Shown: positions 17,956 through 25,407 of the stretch, in pieces
Position numbering within the stretch: position 1 is the first letter of the stretch
How the letters are laid out: each line of letters opens with the position of its first letter
Source of the DNA: Bacteroidetes bacterium UBA1860
GTDB taxonomy: Bacteria > Bacteroidota > Rhodothermia > Balneolales > Balneolaceae
Assembly: GCA_002338335.1 (NCBI GenBank)
Contig: DDIC01000027.1
Location: 1-42,743, forward strand
Reading direction: 5' to 3'
DNA: 42,743 bases
Position numbers and translations under genes: made by a program
The notes under the pieces: generated by a model
What the model was told of the DNA's origin: nothing
Seen by the model: the letters and a program-made list of their open reading frames with translations, nothing else
Database searches by the model: none

Positions 17956-18763
17956 AGAGCAAAATATGGATCTCTTGCATCACACGGTTCACAAGGTGTC
18001 CGATCATCATGAGTGGGTTTTGTTCTTGCATGGTGCAGGTGGATCTTCTCGCCTTTGGACGCAACACATCAAAGCCTTCAAAGATCGATTTAACATCCTG
18101 CTCGTAGACCTTCGTGGGCACGGACAATCCAACGTCACACCAACACACCAACCGTACACACTCGATTTACTCACCCATGACGTAACCAAGGTCATGGACG
18201 TGTGTGGAGTACAAAGTGCACATGTGGTTGGGATTTCGCTTGGCGCCATTTTACAGCGATGGATGGTGCATCGTGTCCCAGAGAGAGTTCGCTCCCTAGT
18301 CATGGTGGGTGCGATCACACGCTTTGATCAATGGACGTGGGCATTAGTCAACTTTGGACACACAGTAAAGTCATGGATACCGTTTATGACTCTTTATCGG
18401 CTCTTCGCGTGGATCATTATGCCAAAGCGTAATCATAAGGCAACCAGGCGATTATTTGTCCGAGAGGCCAAGAAAATGAGTCAACAAGAGTTTCTGCGTT
18501 GGTTTGAATTGACCAAAAAGGTACCTGAAGCCTTTAAACTGTTTCGTCAGGTTGAGATTCCTGTCCCCACCCTTTTCATCATGGGCGAAGAGGATCACTT
18601 ATTTTTAAAGCACGTGAAACAACTGACCACCATCTACCCATCGTATGGTTTAGAGATCTTTTCAGATTGTGGTCATGTTTGCAGTGTCGAGAAGCCTCGA
18701 TTATTCGACAAAAGCACCCTAGCATTCTATAAAACACTTAAACCTGCTTCACCAAAAGGTTGA
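17936..18763 (+). CDS. Alpha/beta-fold hydrolase
   Basis: The protein has 275 residues from ATG 17936. ATG 17966, which would avoid the 20-base overlap with tadA, is an alternative. The fold shows an HGAGGSS oxyanion region (about residue 30-36), DLRGHGQS, the nucleophile elbow GISLG (Ser about residue 100), an acidic residue in GEEDHLF and the catalytic His in CGHVCSVEKP. It resembles the short-chain esterase/MhpC-type subgroup. The substrate is unknown. Its 3' end overlaps the convergent CrtC-like gene by 15 bases. Confidence 0.85.
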   Translation: MDPKRVKEQNMDLLHHTVHKVSDHHEWVLFLHGAGGSSRLWTQHIKAFKDRFNILLVDLRGHGQSNVTPTHQPYTLDLLTHDVTKVMDVCGVQSAHVVGISLGAILQRWMVHRVPERVRSLVMVGAITRFDQWTWALVNFGHTVKSWIPFMTLYRLFAWIIMPKRNHKATRRLFVREAKKMSQQEFLRWFELTKKVPEAFKLFRQVEIPVPTLFIMGEEDHLFLKHVKQLTTIYPSYGLEIFSDCGHVCSVEKPRLFDKSTLAFYKTLKPASPKG

Positions 18764-19867
18764 TTTCCAAGTCAAGTCATAGAAAAATCGACTTTTTTGT
18801 ACCCAGCTTGGTGTCTTCCCCTCTTTGCGAAGACGTAAATTAATCAATGGCCAGGTCGATTTATTCACGATCCTAGAGGGTACGATGTATTCACTGATCC
18901 CTGTGGTTGTTGCTTCTTCCCAATTCACTTTGGAGTGGAATCGCTGGTAAAAGGGGCCATTATCACTGAGTGTTTGCCTTCGAACTTCCAGCTTCGAACC
19001 ATCATCGGCTGTAATAAGAAGTGATTTTAGATTTTTTAGACCAAAAAAAGAGCGATTTAGAAAGGGTGTAATCAGCACATCTTGTGTGAAATGCACCAAT
19101 CCGTCGGTAGCATTTGAAATCCATGCTCCACCCGTGATCGAACCATCTAGTTGAGTCATGACGTAATAGAGCAAAAAAGAGCCATTCTCAAAATGTGCTC
19201 TTCCCCAGTGCCAGTCCATGAATGATTTATGCATAGGTTCCATGCCAACATTATGGTCATGATATCCCTGTCCTTCGAAGGTCAATTCTTGGGCATTTTT
19301 CCCACCCAACTGTAGCTTGGCTTGTACTTGGGCTGACTCCATACATAAAATCCATGAGTGCGCTCCTAGCTCGTCTTGTGATTCATCAATGAGGGATCTT
19401 ACAGGCTCTTTCAGTGCAGAACTGTAGTGTAAATGGCCTTGGAGCGTGTCACCATTAGGCAGCGTGTCATCTAGTTGTATCTCGGCTCTGTACTGATCTC
19501 GATCTCGAGTCAAAAAGACGGAGTGAGGCCCAAATGTTAGGCGTACTTGATGCGTTTGCATCGAAGTATCGATGGTAAATGAATGTGGTTCTATCTCTTG
19601 AAAGGAATAATAGATGGGTTGACCCTTTTTATAAATAGAAAGCGTGATGGCGGGGTACTCTTGAGGCTTTGGGCCTGGGGTCTCTTCAGAGCGATTATTT
19701 TGGAGTGCACCATGATAGTGTGGAGAGAATGGATTTCCTTCATAAAAAATCAAAACCACACTCCACGTTTTACAGGTTGAGATGGCGTCAAAATACCACC
19801 ATTCGTAACCTCCTGACGGCTTATCCTGCTTTTGTAGATCTAAATATTGATTGGATAAAATATTCAT
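18749..19867 (-). CDS. CrtC/AttH-type lipocalin-like protein, probable carotenoid 1,2-hydratase
   Basis: The protein has 372 residues. It contains the hallmark motifs of the CrtC/AttH family: GGYEWWYFDA near the N-terminus (residues about 19-28), GYHDHNVG and DWHWGRAHF in the middle, and a beta-rich C-terminal half. CrtC hydrates the terminal 1,2 double bond of acyclic carotene ends to give 1-hydroxy carotenoids. The divergent neighbour is a glycosyltransferase of a type that can glycosylate such hydroxyls, which supports a carotenoid role. No phytoene synthase or desaturase lies in the window. The same superfamily includes non-carotenoid members, so the substrate is inference. Confidence 0.72.
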   Translation of the reverse strand: MNILSNQYLDLQKQDKPSGGYEWWYFDAISTCKTWSVVLIFYEGNPFSPHYHGALQNNRSEETPGPKPQEYPAITLSIYKKGQPIYYSFQEIEPHSFTIDTSMQTHQVRLTFGPHSVFLTRDRDQYRAEIQLDDTLPNGDTLQGHLHYSSALKEPVRSLIDESQDELGAHSWILCMESAQVQAKLQLGGKNAQELTFEGQGYHDHNVGMEPMHKSFMDWHWGRAHFENGSFLLYYVMTQLDGSITGGAWISNATDGLVHFTQDVLITPFLNRSFFGLKNLKSLLITADDGSKLEVRRQTLSDNGPFYQRFHSKVNWEEATTTGISEYIVPSRIVNKSTWPLINLRLRKEGKTPSWVQKSRFFYDLTWKSTFW

Positions 19868-19934
19868 TGAAGCTTAAAACAACATCTTCCTAGACTTCAT
19901 TCAGTCGGTGAGTTACTTCTGCGTATTTTAAACC
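19868..19934. promoter_or_regulatory. Divergent intergenic region between CrtC-like and glycosyltransferase genes
   Basis: These 67 bases must hold the start signals of both divergent genes unless the genes share upstream transcription. I see no clear -35/-10 pair and no inverted repeat that would mark an operator. Confidence 0.3.
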
Positions 19935-21134
19935 ATGCTCTACGACTCAATGCCCACCATGATCAATATACTATTGTATGGCGCTGTCTTTGTAATTCTC
20001 CTCTCTTGGGGGCATTATCTTCGAAATCGTCTCGACTTCAAGCGTTTTCCTCAACAACATGGCAAGAGTGACGAAGCCTCGAATCACCAGGTTTCATTTT
20101 GTATCCCTGCCAGGAACGAGGCTCACCATCTTGAGAAACATCTCCCCCTATTTTGTGAGACAGGCTGCAACATCCTTGTCGTGGATGATGAATCTACAGA
20201 CCACACTCAAGATGTGTTGGCATCATTTCAAGATGACTACACAAACTTGAGGGTGATTCAAAGCGCGCCTCGGCCCAAGGGTTGGCTTGGCAAATCATGG
20301 GCATGCCAACAAGCTGCAGATATAGTAACAACCCCGTGGATATGCTTTGTTGATGCTGATGTGTGGGGTTCTGAAACATTTTTAACTCGCTTCGTCTCCT
20401 ATTTTGAGCAATCAACCGCTCAAAAAGAGGGATGTATTACTATTTGGCCTCAACAAGTTCTGGGCACGTTTTGGGAAGTGGTCGTGATCCCACATGTCTA
20501 CGTAGCGTTGCTCACCTTTCTTCCTATTCGTTATCAGTCACGTAAACCAGGCTGGATGCCGTCTGCACTCTACAAACGTTTGGCATTCCAATTTGCAGCG
20601 GCCAATGGTCAATGGATGACGTTTCATAAGGATACCTATCAAGCGATTGGAGGGCATGATTCAGTGAAACACCATATTGTGGAAGATGTAGAGCTTGCAA
20701 AACGCGTTGTTCGTCACGGATATAGATTACAAATGTATAAAGGTGTTGACGATGTCTTCTGTAGGATGTACCAATCGCCACAACAAATGTGGGAAGGATT
20801 TATGAAAAACTTCTTTGCTGGATTTGGATACAACACCCCTCTTTTTCTCTTCATGGGGCTGCTGCATGCAGTCGTCTATGTACTCCCTCCTTTTATCCTC
20901 CTTGCAGGGATAACGTACCCAGTTCCATTAGATACTTGGGCTATTGCTGCACTCGCTACGTTTCTATCCATATACTACCGAGGTACAGTGAATTGGAGCC
21001 AAAAGTGGCCACTATTAAGTAGTCCACTTCATTTTTTAGGAGTGTTGTGGTTTGAAGCTCTTGCCGTTCAAATTTTATGGAATCAATTTCGAGGGAAACC
21101 TACCGTGTGGAAGGGTCGTAAAATTGAGTTGTAA
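19935..21134 (+). CDS. Family 2 glycosyltransferase, membrane-bound (CruC/CrtQ/HpnB-like)
   Basis: The protein has 399 residues, or slightly fewer if ATG 19950 or 19959 is used. An N-terminal membrane anchor (INILLYGAVFVILLSWG) precedes a GT-A domain: SFCIPARNEAHHLEKHL, VVDDESTDHTQ, PKGWLGKSWACQQAA (the GKSWA motif typical of this subgroup), the DXD-like FVDADVW, and HHIVEDVELAKRV with the catalytic ED. Then HGYRLQMYKG and three C-terminal membrane helices follow. This subgroup contains carotenoid glycosyltransferases and hopanoid-associated HpnB. The divergent CrtC-like gene makes carotenoid glycosylation the most likely role. The final lipid acceptor cannot be read from sequence. Confidence 0.78.
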   Translation: MLYDSMPTMINILLYGAVFVILLSWGHYLRNRLDFKRFPQQHGKSDEASNHQVSFCIPARNEAHHLEKHLPLFCETGCNILVVDDESTDHTQDVLASFQDDYTNLRVIQSAPRPKGWLGKSWACQQAADIVTTPWICFVDADVWGSETFLTRFVSYFEQSTAQKEGCITIWPQQVLGTFWEVVVIPHVYVALLTFLPIRYQSRKPGWMPSALYKRLAFQFAAANGQWMTFHKDTYQAIGGHDSVKHHIVEDVELAKRVVRHGYRLQMYKGVDDVFCRMYQSPQQMWEGFMKNFFAGFGYNTPLFLFMGLLHAVVYVLPPFILLAGITYPVPLDTWAIAALATFLSIYYRGTVNWSQKWPLLSSPLHFLGVLWFEALAVQILWNQFRGKPTVWKGRKIEL

Positions 21135-21162
21135 CTAAGGTAAAAGCCAATCATATTGAGGT

Positions 21163-22170
21163 ATGGACTCCCTGTCTTCCTTCTTGAGTTATCTAAGAAT
21201 TGAACGAAACGCCTCCGTTCACACAAAGGAGGCTTATGGGCGAGATATTCGGCAATTTCTCGGATTTCTTGCCGAGTCACTACAAAAGCCCCTAGACCAA
21301 CTAGATGAGCAGGACTTAGAACAAACCCCTTCCATTACCCTGCGCATGTGGTTGCATGCCCTGTTAGAGCAAGGACTTAAAAAGACTACTATAGCTCGAA
21401 AGGCGTCGAGCCTGAAATCGTTTTTCGCATATTTACAGAAACGAGACTATATCGATCGTAATCCCACCGAGGCATTGTTACTCCCCAAAAAGGAAAAACG
21501 CCTTCCAGTTGTCATCTCTGATGAAGAGATGGCTCAATGTTTGGATGCGCTGAACGATTTACCTGGGGATTCGTTTGAAGCAATGCAAGAACGAGCTATT
21601 TTGGAAGTTCTTTATTCCACAGGGATGAGATTGAGTGAGCTTATTGGGTTGAATATTGCCGATTTTAATGTGCAGCAGCGCCAAGTGAAAGTCCTTGGTA
21701 AGGGCAACAAAGAGCGCGTATTACCTCTTGGAGGGAAAGCGCAACTTGCCTTAAACGACATGCTTCGTGCTAGGGGCCAAAAAGGATGGTCGTCGACACC
21801 ACTTGATCCTCTATTCGTGACGATTAAAGGTGCTCGTGTGTATCCTCGCATGATTCAACGCCTGGTAAAAGATTATTTGGATCGAGTGAGTGAAGCCACG
21901 AAGAAGAGCCCTCACGTGATTCGTCACAGTTTTGCCACACGAATGCTTGACCGGGGGGCGGATATTCGGATTATTAAAGAGTTTTTGGGGCATGCAAGTC
22001 TCTCGGCAACACAAATATATACGCATACTAGCGTAGAACACTTAAAGTCGATTCATGCGAAAGCACACCCGCGAGGTGGCTCAAAGGTGAATGCGAACCC
22101 ACAAGAATCGTCTGAAAATGATCTTTCAAAAGTCCCAGTGAATCCATCCTCCATTCATGCGGGGCATTAA
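21163..22170 (+). CDS. Tyrosine recombinase XerC/XerD family
   Basis: The protein has 335 residues. The N-terminal SAM-like core-binding domain (FLSYLRIERNASVHTKEAYGRDIRQF) is followed by the catalytic domain. This carries Arg156 (STGMRLSEL), the Lys of LGKGNKERVLPL, HxxR in HVIRHSFATRML, the second His in FLGHASL, and nucleophile Tyr286 in QIYTHTSV. The signature and length (about 300 core residues) fit the chromosomal XerC/XerD that resolve chromosome dimers at dif. XerC versus XerD cannot be told apart here. A hydrophilic tail of about 30 residues after the usual end is an unusual extension. No integrase-type cargo or att site is seen, so it is not read as a mobile element. Confidence 0.88.
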   Translation: MDSLSSFLSYLRIERNASVHTKEAYGRDIRQFLGFLAESLQKPLDQLDEQDLEQTPSITLRMWLHALLEQGLKKTTIARKASSLKSFFAYLQKRDYIDRNPTEALLLPKKEKRLPVVISDEEMAQCLDALNDLPGDSFEAMQERAILEVLYSTGMRLSELIGLNIADFNVQQRQVKVLGKGNKERVLPLGGKAQLALNDMLRARGQKGWSSTPLDPLFVTIKGARVYPRMIQRLVKDYLDRVSEATKKSPHVIRHSFATRMLDRGADIRIIKEFLGHASLSATQIYTHTSVEHLKSIHAKAHPRGGSKVNANPQESSENDLSKVPVNPSSIHAGH

Positions 22171-22192
22171 CCACAACCTAATCTATCATGCT

Positions 22193-22489
22193 ATGAGTAC
22201 TCAATTTACCGCCAGACATTTTCAGCCATCTGATCACTTGAAGCAATTTAGCCTTGATGCTGTGGACAAATTACACACGTTCCATACCGATATCTCATCT
22301 ATTGAAATTGTCTTAGAACCGAGTCAGGACGCAGATCGTCCGGAAAAAGCTGATATACGTGTCAAAATACCGGGTGATTTTCTAACGGCAACCGTGGAAG
22401 AAGAGTCATATGAGAAAGCGGTTTTGGAAGCGGTAGATTTGATGACTCGACAATTGCGTAAATTTAAGACTAAGCACGCGACACACTAA
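22193..22489 (+). CDS. hpf: Ribosome hibernation promoting factor (short HPF / RaiA type)
   Basis: The protein has 98 residues from the ATG at 22193, 22 bases after the xer stop; an upstream ATG within xer is unlikely. The beta-alpha-beta-beta-beta-alpha fold is indicated by FTARHFQPSDHLKQF, the helix with VDKLHTFH, IEIVLEPSQ, ADIRVKIPGDFLTATVEEESYEKAV and the final helix LMTRQLRKFKTKH, all typical of short HPF. It binds in the 30S mRNA channel and keeps ribosomes inactive in stationary phase. It is followed 8 bases later by hprK, an arrangement recalling the hpf-pts neighbourhoods of other bacteria. Confidence 0.9.
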   Translation: MSTQFTARHFQPSDHLKQFSLDAVDKLHTFHTDISSIEIVLEPSQDADRPEKADIRVKIPGDFLTATVEEESYEKAVLEAVDLMTRQLRKFKTKHATH

Positions 22490-22497
22490 TACCACGT

Positions 22498-23550
22498 ATG
22501 CCATTACGCGTCCCCCCGTCCCGTCCAAAGCGGGAATCGATGACCGTTGCTGAGTTGACCAGAGATCTCAAAGAACTGGTTAATCTTGAGATTCGTTTGT
22601 GTACTGATGAAGCTCGATGTCAAGCGAAGCAAATCACGGAGTGCACACTGCACCGACCAGGACTCGCGTTGGCTGGTTTTGTGGAGACCTATACTCACCA
22701 ACGAATTCAGATCCTCGGAAATACAGAAATCGAGTATTTGCTACACATTCCTAAAGAGGAGTCGAGAGAACGCTTCAAGCATGTTTGTTCCTTTGAGAGT
22801 CCTGCCATTATCCTGACGAGTGGGAATGAATTGCCCCCTGATTTGCTTCATGAGGCCGATTTGAATGGGATTCCCGTGTTGTCGACAGATCTTGAGACCA
22901 CACGATTCATGTCCATTCTGCAGGACTATATGGACGACCAATTTGCCGATCAAACGATGATTCATGGCAGCATGGTAGATGTTTATGGTATTGGATTGCT
23001 AATAGCTGGCAAATCTGGTATTGGAAAGAGTGAAGTGGCTATGGATTTGGTGGAACGGGGTCATCGATTGGTCTCTGACGATGTGGTGATGCTTACGAGG
23101 AAAAATTCAGTCATCATGACTTCTGCCACGGAGATGAATAAACATTTCATGGAAATACGGGGTCTGGGTGTCGTCGATGTGCTCTCTATGTTTGGTATCC
23201 GGTCTATTCGATATCAAAAGCGACTCGAGGTCGTTGTTGAGCTCAATTTGTGGGATGACGAACAAAAGGTTGAACGTACAGGGCTCACGAATGAGACGGT
23301 AGATCTAATGGGTATTTCGTTGCCATTAATTCGAGTTCCCATGACCCCTGGCAAAAATATCACTGTGATTGCTGAGGTGATAGCCATGAATCATCTCCTC
23401 AAGCATTATGGATATGATGCAGCAAAAGCATTTCAGGCTAAAGTTCAGACGCAGATTGAACGTAAGATGAAAGGCGAAGCCATCGAAAAGGCACCAACTG
23501 CAGGCAGACCTGGAAGCGCCATTTCCTATTTTGAAGGTGATGTGGAGTAG
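22498..23550 (+). CDS. hprK: HPr kinase/phosphorylase
   Basis: The protein has 350 residues, within the family range of 310-350. The N-terminal domain (about 15-140) has HRPGLALAGF, RIQILGNTE and IPVLSTDLETTRFMS. The catalytic domain has HGSMVDVYGIGLLIAG, the Walker A GKSGIGKS at 171-178, LVSDDVVML with the catalytic Asp, and the family signature MEIRGLGVVDV. The C-terminal loop carries PGKN, where PGRN is usual. HprK phosphorylates HPr on Ser46 and so regulates carbon use. In Gram-negatives it usually acts in a nitrogen-type PTS without sugar import. No ptsH or ptsN is present in the window. Confidence 0.94.
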   Translation: MPLRVPPSRPKRESMTVAELTRDLKELVNLEIRLCTDEARCQAKQITECTLHRPGLALAGFVETYTHQRIQILGNTEIEYLLHIPKEESRERFKHVCSFESPAIILTSGNELPPDLLHEADLNGIPVLSTDLETTRFMSILQDYMDDQFADQTMIHGSMVDVYGIGLLIAGKSGIGKSEVAMDLVERGHRLVSDDVVMLTRKNSVIMTSATEMNKHFMEIRGLGVVDVLSMFGIRSIRYQKRLEVVVELNLWDDEQKVERTGLTNETVDLMGISLPLIRVPMTPGKNITVIAEVIAMNHLLKHYGYDAAKAFQAKVQTQIERKMKGEAIEKAPTAGRPGSAISYFEGDVE

Positions 23551-23556
23551 CCAGCG

Positions 23557-23572
23557 AAAGATTTGTATCTTT
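23557..23572 (+). repeat. Short inverted repeat downstream of hprK
   Basis: AAAGAT (23557-23562) and ATCTTT (23567-23572) form a 6-bp stem with a TTGT loop in the 33-base gap before the M23 peptidase gene. No U-run follows it, so a terminator role is doubtful; it may just be a weak structure. Confidence 0.3.
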
Positions 23573-23589
23573 AACAAACAATTGTGGAA

Positions 23590-24564
23590 ATGAATCAGCC
23601 AAAACACTACATCTACGACGAAGACGCTTGCCGTTTTGTCCCTGTAGAGAGTAACAAGAGAGAACTATTCCTTCTATCGATGTCCTTATGGATACTCAAC
23701 GGAATGGTATTTGGGGCCATCTTTCTTTCGCTTATCTCCACCTTTTATGCCACCCCTGCTGAGCTAGCACTCAAAGCTGAGAATGAATTTCTTATCGATG
23801 AGGTGGAAGAGTCAAAACGTACCATGACTCAGCTTATGGGTCAATTGGATGATCTAGCAGCGCAGGATAATGAGATGTACCGATCCATCTTGGGTCTTAA
23901 TGAAATTCCAATGGCAGAACGCAATGCATCCATGGGTGGTGCCCGCCCACCAGAGATGGACCTTTCTGTATCATCCTCCACAGCGCAACTTCTGGCTGAG
24001 GCAAGACAATCCGTTCGTCAGATTGAGCAACGCATACGCATTCAAAACGATTCGTATGAAGAGATTAAGCGTTACTTCAACACCAATTCGGATAAGCTCA
24101 AGCATATTCCTGCAATTAAACCGGTGGATAATGTACTTACAAGCGCATACGGCATGAGAACTCATCCAGTCATGGGCTACAAAACAATGCATGGTGGAGT
24201 TGACTTTCGCTCTGAAATCGGCTCTGCTGTGTATGCAACCGGCAATGGAACCATCTCTTCGAGGCGATATGCAGGCACCTATGGTCGTATGATCATTATT
24301 GATCATGGCTACGGATTTGAGTCGCGTTATGCTCACCTTTCTAGCTATGCTGAGGGAATCCAAGAGGGTCAACGTATTGAGCGTGGAGACTTGATTGGAT
24401 ACACTGGAAACTCTGGCATGGTTAGTGGCCCTCACCTCCATTATGAAGTGCTCCGTAATGGCAAGCATGTGGATCCGCTCATGTATCTATTTGCCAACAC
24501 AACACCAGAGGAATTCAAGCTGTATCAGGAGCTTGCTGCCACAGACCACGCCTCAATGGATTAA
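23590..24564 (+). CDS. M23 family metallopeptidase, membrane-anchored with coiled coil (LytM domain)
   Basis: The protein has 324 residues from ATG 23590 (a GTG six bases upstream is possible). A single membrane helix (about 30-55, WILNGMVFGAIFLSLISTFYA) is followed by a charged coiled-coil-like region (about 60-160) and a LytM domain. The domain shows GMRTHPVMGYKTMHGGVDF with the zinc His and Asp, YAHLS, and SGPHLHYEVLRNG with the HxH pair, so all active-site residues are present. It is therefore probably an active D,D-endopeptidase or a regulator-type peptidase at the cell wall. It is followed by a convergent regulator gene. Confidence 0.91.
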   Translation: MNQPKHYIYDEDACRFVPVESNKRELFLLSMSLWILNGMVFGAIFLSLISTFYATPAELALKAENEFLIDEVEESKRTMTQLMGQLDDLAAQDNEMYRSILGLNEIPMAERNASMGGARPPEMDLSVSSSTAQLLAEARQSVRQIEQRIRIQNDSYEEIKRYFNTNSDKLKHIPAIKPVDNVLTSAYGMRTHPVMGYKTMHGGVDFRSEIGSAVYATGNGTISSRRYAGTYGRMIIIDHGYGFESRYAHLSSYAEGIQEGQRIERGDLIGYTGNSGMVSGPHLHYEVLRNGKHVDPLMYLFANTTPEEFKLYQELAATDHASMD

Positions 24565-24573
24565 TCTATTGAT

Positions 24574-24612
24574 TAATGGGTTACGCTGATAAGGATAGAT
24601 AAGCGCCCATTA
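24574..24612. repeat. Inverted repeat between convergent genes, possible weak bidirectional terminator
   Basis: TAATGGG (24574-24580) pairs with CCCATTA (24606-24612), and inside it CGCT (24584-24587) pairs with AGCG (24602-24605). The arms lie between the convergent stop codons of the M23 and regulator genes, the 3' arm touching the regulator stop. Neither side is followed by a run of T, so intrinsic termination would be weak. Confidence 0.4.
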
Positions 24613-25320
24613 GAGGTCGATATCCAGCTTGTACCCCTTGCCACGAACGGTATGGATGTAGGGTTTTTTAGAAATCTTGCTGATTTTTTTACGAAGTCCG
24701 CTAATCGAGACACTGAGGAAATTAGTTTTTGTATCAAAATGAATCTTCCAAACTTCGGCGGTTAACCATTCCTTTGAACATAGCTTTTGACTTTGCTTAA
24801 GGAAGGTTTTCATGAGCTTGCTTTCGATTTGAGTTAATCTGATCTGCTTGCCCCCCTTGCCATGCAATATGCCTTCCTTCGTGTCAAGCATGAGGTCGTC
24901 AAAGGAGTATTTTTTTGCCGATTGGTTCTTTTTTTCAAGCTCAATGTATTCCAGAACCTTTTCTCGAATGGAGTGGCTAGAATAAGGTTTTACAGACAAA
25001 TCGTCTGCCCCCGCCTTTAAAGACTTGACTCTCCCTTTTGTTGTCGAGTCCTGTGAAGCGAGCAACAAAAAGCCCTTATATCCATTATCACGCAGATGGC
25101 GACACATTCTTCGTGAATGGGAAACTTCTGACCCTCCATCAATAAACATAATATCGGGACACTCATTTGGTGACAGAGAGGTGAAGTCGATGTCTTCTAG
25201 CTCGAAAGGTGAGTGTGTAGTGATCTGGCACTCTTTATGCTCGAGCGTTTTTGCCAACGAGTCTAATGAGACTGTCGGGTATGGGATAAGCCAACATTGA
25301 ATCATGCTTGGAGGCGTCAT
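24610..25320 (-). CDS. OmpR/PhoB-type response regulator with degenerate receiver domain
   Basis: The protein has 236 residues. The receiver-like domain (1-125) has the phosphoacceptor position Asp61 in PDIMFID, and the conserved Lys in AGADDLSVKPYS, but lacks the acidic pair at the beta1 end (WLIPYP instead of ..DDD..). It is therefore unlikely to bind Mg2+ normally or to be phosphorylated in the usual way. The C-terminal winged-helix domain (about 135-236) is well conserved: LTQIESKLMKTFL, SKEWLTAEVW, VSISGLRKKI and YIHTVRGKGYKL. It binds DNA as a transcription regulator. No histidine kinase is adjacent, so it is an orphan. The start may be M1 (25320) or M6 (25305). Confidence 0.85.
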   Translation of the reverse strand: MTPPSMIQCWLIPYPTVSLDSLAKTLEHKECQITTHSPFELEDIDFTSLSPNECPDIMFIDGGSEVSHSRRMCRHLRDNGYKGFLLLASQDSTTKGRVKSLKAGADDLSVKPYSSHSIREKVLEYIELEKKNQSAKKYSFDDLMLDTKEGILHGKGGKQIRLTQIESKLMKTFLKQSQKLCSKEWLTAEVWKIHFDTKTNFLSVSISGLRKKISKISKKPYIHTVRGKGYKLDIDL

Positions 25321-25407
25321 TCAGTATCGTATAAATTCACGAGATCTGGCTGTGATTGATTTCACTGTAATTGGGTAAAAAAAGATTTACAACCCACCTA
25401 ACATACA
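25321..25407 (-). promoter_or_regulatory. Intergenic region upstream of the orphan regulator
   Basis: These 87 bases separate the last gene of the trp operon from the regulator gene, both on the minus strand. Soon after the DUF4837 stop the transcript reads GGGTTGTAAA, a T-rich loop and TTTACCC, giving a bulged hairpin that might be a weak terminator. TATACG lies about 10-15 bases before the regulator start and might be part of a promoter. Neither assignment is strong. Confidence 0.3.

Noticed and set aside
21163..22170. Xer-family gene as part of an integrated element
   Set aside because: Neighbours are all housekeeping genes, no att repeats or mobile genes are seen, and the protein fits chromosomal XerC/D.
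24574..24612. Strong bidirectional terminator between the convergent M23 and regulator genes
   Set aside because: The arms are real, but no T-run follows on either strand, so it is listed only as an inverted repeat.
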